Position numbers and translations under genes: made by a program. A stretch of 64,000 bases of DNA from Mageeibacillus sp. (GTDB lineage: Bacteria > Bacillota > Clostridia > Saccharofermentanales > Saccharofermentanaceae): assembly GCA_022484595.1 (NCBI GenBank), contig JAKVLB010000007.1, forward strand, positions 1-64,000, read 5' to 3'. Position 1 is the stretch's first letter; each line of letters starts with the position of its first letter. This document shows, one piece after another, positions 62,243 through 64,000 of this stretch. The notes under the pieces were generated by a model. That model did no database searches and had not been told where the DNA came from. It saw nothing but the letters and a program-made list of their open reading frames with translations.

Positions 62243-63409
62243 ATGAATCGAAGAGGTACATTTAGAAATGCAATTAAGAATGTGCTGATAATTGTAATAT
62301 TATGTGCATTTTTTGTGGCTTTGTTTTCCTTGCATTCAAGACAACTTAATCCTGATTTCTGGAGTAAAGGCATATACAGTTCTGATTTTCCTGCTCACAT
62401 GGGAGTGTTTACAAGCGGTAAAACTTACTCATGGCTTAGGTACCTGCTCCCTTTTGTACAGAAGTCATTTGGAAATAATGGAGTTGCGTTTGTTATTGCA
62501 TGTGCGGAGATACTTACTGTATTTGCGGTTGCATTATTGCTGTGTCAAACAATGAATAAAGTTAAAAGCTATTCTACTGCATTAATTTTGGGAGTTGCCT
62601 GCCTAATAGAGAAGTCGTTCTGGTATCCAAATGTGAAATATCTGTATTTTGGTTGCGCAGTAACAACTGTATTGCATAACACAACTTATATTTTTATGCT
62701 TCTCGCAGAAACGCTTGCGATCCTGTTTTTCTTTAAGATGGTTGAAGATGGGATAAGTGTAATTAAGTGGAAGTATTGGGTGGCATATACTTTGTTCCTG
62801 ACACTGGCAACCGGTATCAAGGGATCGTTTCTGACCTGTTTTGCACCGGTGCTTTTGGTGTTATTAATTGTGGATTTTATTAGGACAAGATGTAGAAATA
62901 TTACTAATGAAGTCCTGATTGGAATAAGTGTATTTCCAAGCTTACTAATATTGTATCTGCAGACATTGCAGCTATTTGACGATACTTCTAGAGTAATTTT
63001 CAAGCCATTTGCTCTTTGGCAAGATTATTTTCTATCGAGTCAATTGAGAAGCATACCTTTTGTACTGTGTGTAATGGTAATGTTTTTTAAGAAATATAAG
63101 GGTAAACTGTGGTACATTTTCTCATTGCTGATGGGATTTTGCGGATATGCTGAGTTTCTCCTGTTAGCAGAGTCTGGGCCAAGAATGATGCACGGGAACA
63201 TGGGATGGTCATGGTTTTCCGGGTATTTTGTGCTATTTTCAGCGTCAGTGTCAATATTCGCAAATGAATGGTCACTGTTTTTAAGAGAAGATCACAAGAA
63301 CAGAAAGAAGTTGGTATGTCTGGTGTTCTGTAGTTTACTACTTTGCTGGCATGTATTTTCAGGTGTTGTATATTTGCGACGGTTACTTAATGGATCTTAT
63401 TATTGTTAG
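62243..63409 (+). CDS. Polytopic membrane protein, unknown, GT-C-like layout
   Basis: 388 residues from the ATG seven bases after AGGAG; the ORF-track start 10 codons earlier has no ribosome site. It has about ten hydrophobic segments, a first outside loop with IYSSDFPAHMGVFTSG (Asp-His pair as in many GT-C proteins) and a later outside loop ESGPRMMHGNMGWSWF. No family was recognised with confidence. Position between the GNAT gene and an ArnE/F-like pair suggests a transferase for the amino-dideoxy sugar. Confidence 0.65.
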   Translation: MNRRGTFRNAIKNVLIIVILCAFFVALFSLHSRQLNPDFWSKGIYSSDFPAHMGVFTSGKTYSWLRYLLPFVQKSFGNNGVAFVIACAEILTVFAVALLLCQTMNKVKSYSTALILGVACLIEKSFWYPNVKYLYFGCAVTTVLHNTTYIFMLLAETLAILFFFKMVEDGISVIKWKYWVAYTLFLTLATGIKGSFLTCFAPVLLVLLIVDFIRTRCRNITNEVLIGISVFPSLLILYLQTLQLFDDTSRVIFKPFALWQDYFLSSQLRSIPFVLCVMVMFFKKYKGKLWYIFSLLMGFCGYAEFLLLAESGPRMMHGNMGWSWFSGYFVLFSASVSIFANEWSLFLREDHKNRKKLVCLVFCSLLLCWHVFSGVVYLRRLLNGSYYC

Positions 63410-63467
63410 CGTGTGATGGTAGCGGCTGTAAATGTGTTATTATGACTAATGGAACGAGAATTAATAT

Positions 63468-63857
63468 ATGAACAAGAAAAAAGTAATAACTATTGCTTTG
63501 CTTCACATAATGCTTATGGTTTACTCAATGAGCGGGATATGCAGCAAGATGGCATCAAAACAGGAATTCCTGAGCCTGAGATTTCTACTCTATTATGCTG
63601 GGGTCATTGTTTTGTTGGCAGTTTATGCTGTCGCATGGCAGCAGATAATCAAGCGAATTTCTCTCACTCTGGCATATGCTAACAGGGCTGTGACGGTTGT
63701 CTGGGGGCTTGTGTGGGGAATGATATTTTTCCACGAACAAGTAACAGTGGGCAAAGCTGTTGGTGCCATGCTGGTTGTAGCGGGAGTAGTTTTCTACGCA
63801 TTGGCAGACAATAAACAATCAGATGACAAAGCGGAGGAATGTAAACATAATGGATAA
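63468..63857 (+). CDS. Small EmrE/DMT-like protein, ArnE/ArnF-like subunit 1
   Basis: 129 residues with four membrane helices: ITIALLHIMLMVYSMSGICSKMAS, FLLYYAGVIVLLAVYAVAWQQII, ANRAVTVVWGLVWGMIFFHE and VGAMLVVAGVVFYALA. The IFFHEQVTVGKAVGAMLVVAGV ending is characteristic of the drug/metabolite transporter half-size proteins. The gene overlaps a second similar one by eight bases, as with ArnE and ArnF, which flip undecaprenyl-phosphate aminoarabinose. A flippase for a lipid-linked amino sugar is inferred. Confidence 0.8.
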   Translation: MNKKKVITIALLHIMLMVYSMSGICSKMASKQEFLSLRFLLYYAGVIVLLAVYAVAWQQIIKRISLTLAYANRAVTVVWGLVWGMIFFHEQVTVGKAVGAMLVVAGVVFYALADNKQSDDKAEECKHNG

Positions 63858-64000
63858 GTCAATCTTACTTTATTCTCTTGTTCTTCTCTGCGGTACCTTT
63901 GTCAGTTCAATCTCTCAGGTAATGCTAAAGAAAGCTTCACAGAAGCACTATTCTTCTTTACTGAAGGAGTATTTGAATCCTTTGGTCTTTTTTGCATATG
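63850..64000 (+). CDS. Small EmrE/DMT-like protein, ArnE/ArnF-like subunit 2, 5' part
   Basis: Fifty codons before the window ends: MDKSILLYSLVLLCGTFVSSISQVMLKKASQKHY, a first membrane helix with SQVMLKKAS, common in EamA/SMR half-transporters. It overlaps the upstream paralogue by eight bases. Not in the ORF track because it is cut by the right edge. Confidence 0.75.
   Translation, partial: MDKSILLYSLVLLCGTFVSSISQVMLKKASQKHYSSLLKEYLNPLVFFAY

Overview
The window looks like chromosome of a Gram-positive clostridial bacterium, most likely Lachnospiraceae-like (inference). Supporting signs are strong AGGAGG-type ribosome binding sites, CCA-encoding tRNA genes, a zinc-type L33, ChW repeats with a CAP domain, InlB-type surface repeats, and an ABC-exported surface polysaccharide locus with no outer-membrane components. 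No CRISPR array, IS element or integrase was seen.

Region 1 (1-5.7 kb) is a compact histidine operon: hisD (3' end)-hisC-hisB-purC-hisH-hisA-hisF/I fusion-hisE. purC sits inside it. HisF and HisI are joined in one reading frame. Region 2 (5.7-9.4 kb) is rpmG-secE-nusG-rplK-rplA-(L10 leader/attenuator)-rplJ-rplL. It ends in a terminator rather than running into rpoBC. tRNA-Met, tRNA-Glu and tRNA-Cys follow. Region 3 (9.8-16.4 kb) holds a HEAT-like protein, a GH26 mannanase-like enzyme, tRNA-Gly(CCC), and a four-gene sugar module (two extended SDRs, one close to CDP-paratose 2-epimerase, a GT2 and a membrane protein).

Region 4 (16.4-25.4 kb) holds an XRE regulator, a broken InlB-repeat surface protein gene (one nonsense codon and two frameshifts), a TVP38-family protein, rubredoxin, a CDF metal exporter, a GT2-GtrA fusion and tRNA-Gly(GCC). 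Region 5 (25.5-33.8 kb) is an AT-richer operon beginning just after that tRNA: GtrB-like GT2, WecD-like GNAT (frameshifted), SDR (frameshifted near its end), split transketolase, ACP, AMP-ligase, LuxE-like and LuxC-like proteins. The combination suggests carrier-bound acyl activation, reduction to an aldehyde and two-carbon ketol transfer, probably to make an unusual glycan constituent. This is one of the two best candidates for an undescribed system.

Region 6 (33.9-64 kb) is a secreted ChW/CAP protein followed by a long surface polysaccharide locus. It contains two OpgB/LtaS-like phosphoglycerol transferase paralogues, several GT2s, GT-C-like membrane proteins, a Wzm/Wzt-type ABC exporter (the permease carries an unusual N-terminal extracytoplasmic domain), and a methyltransferase followed by a 1145-residue kinase-like/coiled-coil/double-GT2 protein. 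That last set has the parts of a WbdD-like chain-terminating ruler, rearranged and fused to the polymerising enzyme; it is the second candidate system. The right end has a WecE-type aminotransferase, a decayed GT2, a GNAT, a membrane protein and an ArnE/ArnF-like pair, which would make, acetylate and flip an amino-dideoxy sugar. Start sites were chosen by ribosome binding sites and overlaps; functions rest on motif recognition without database searches.
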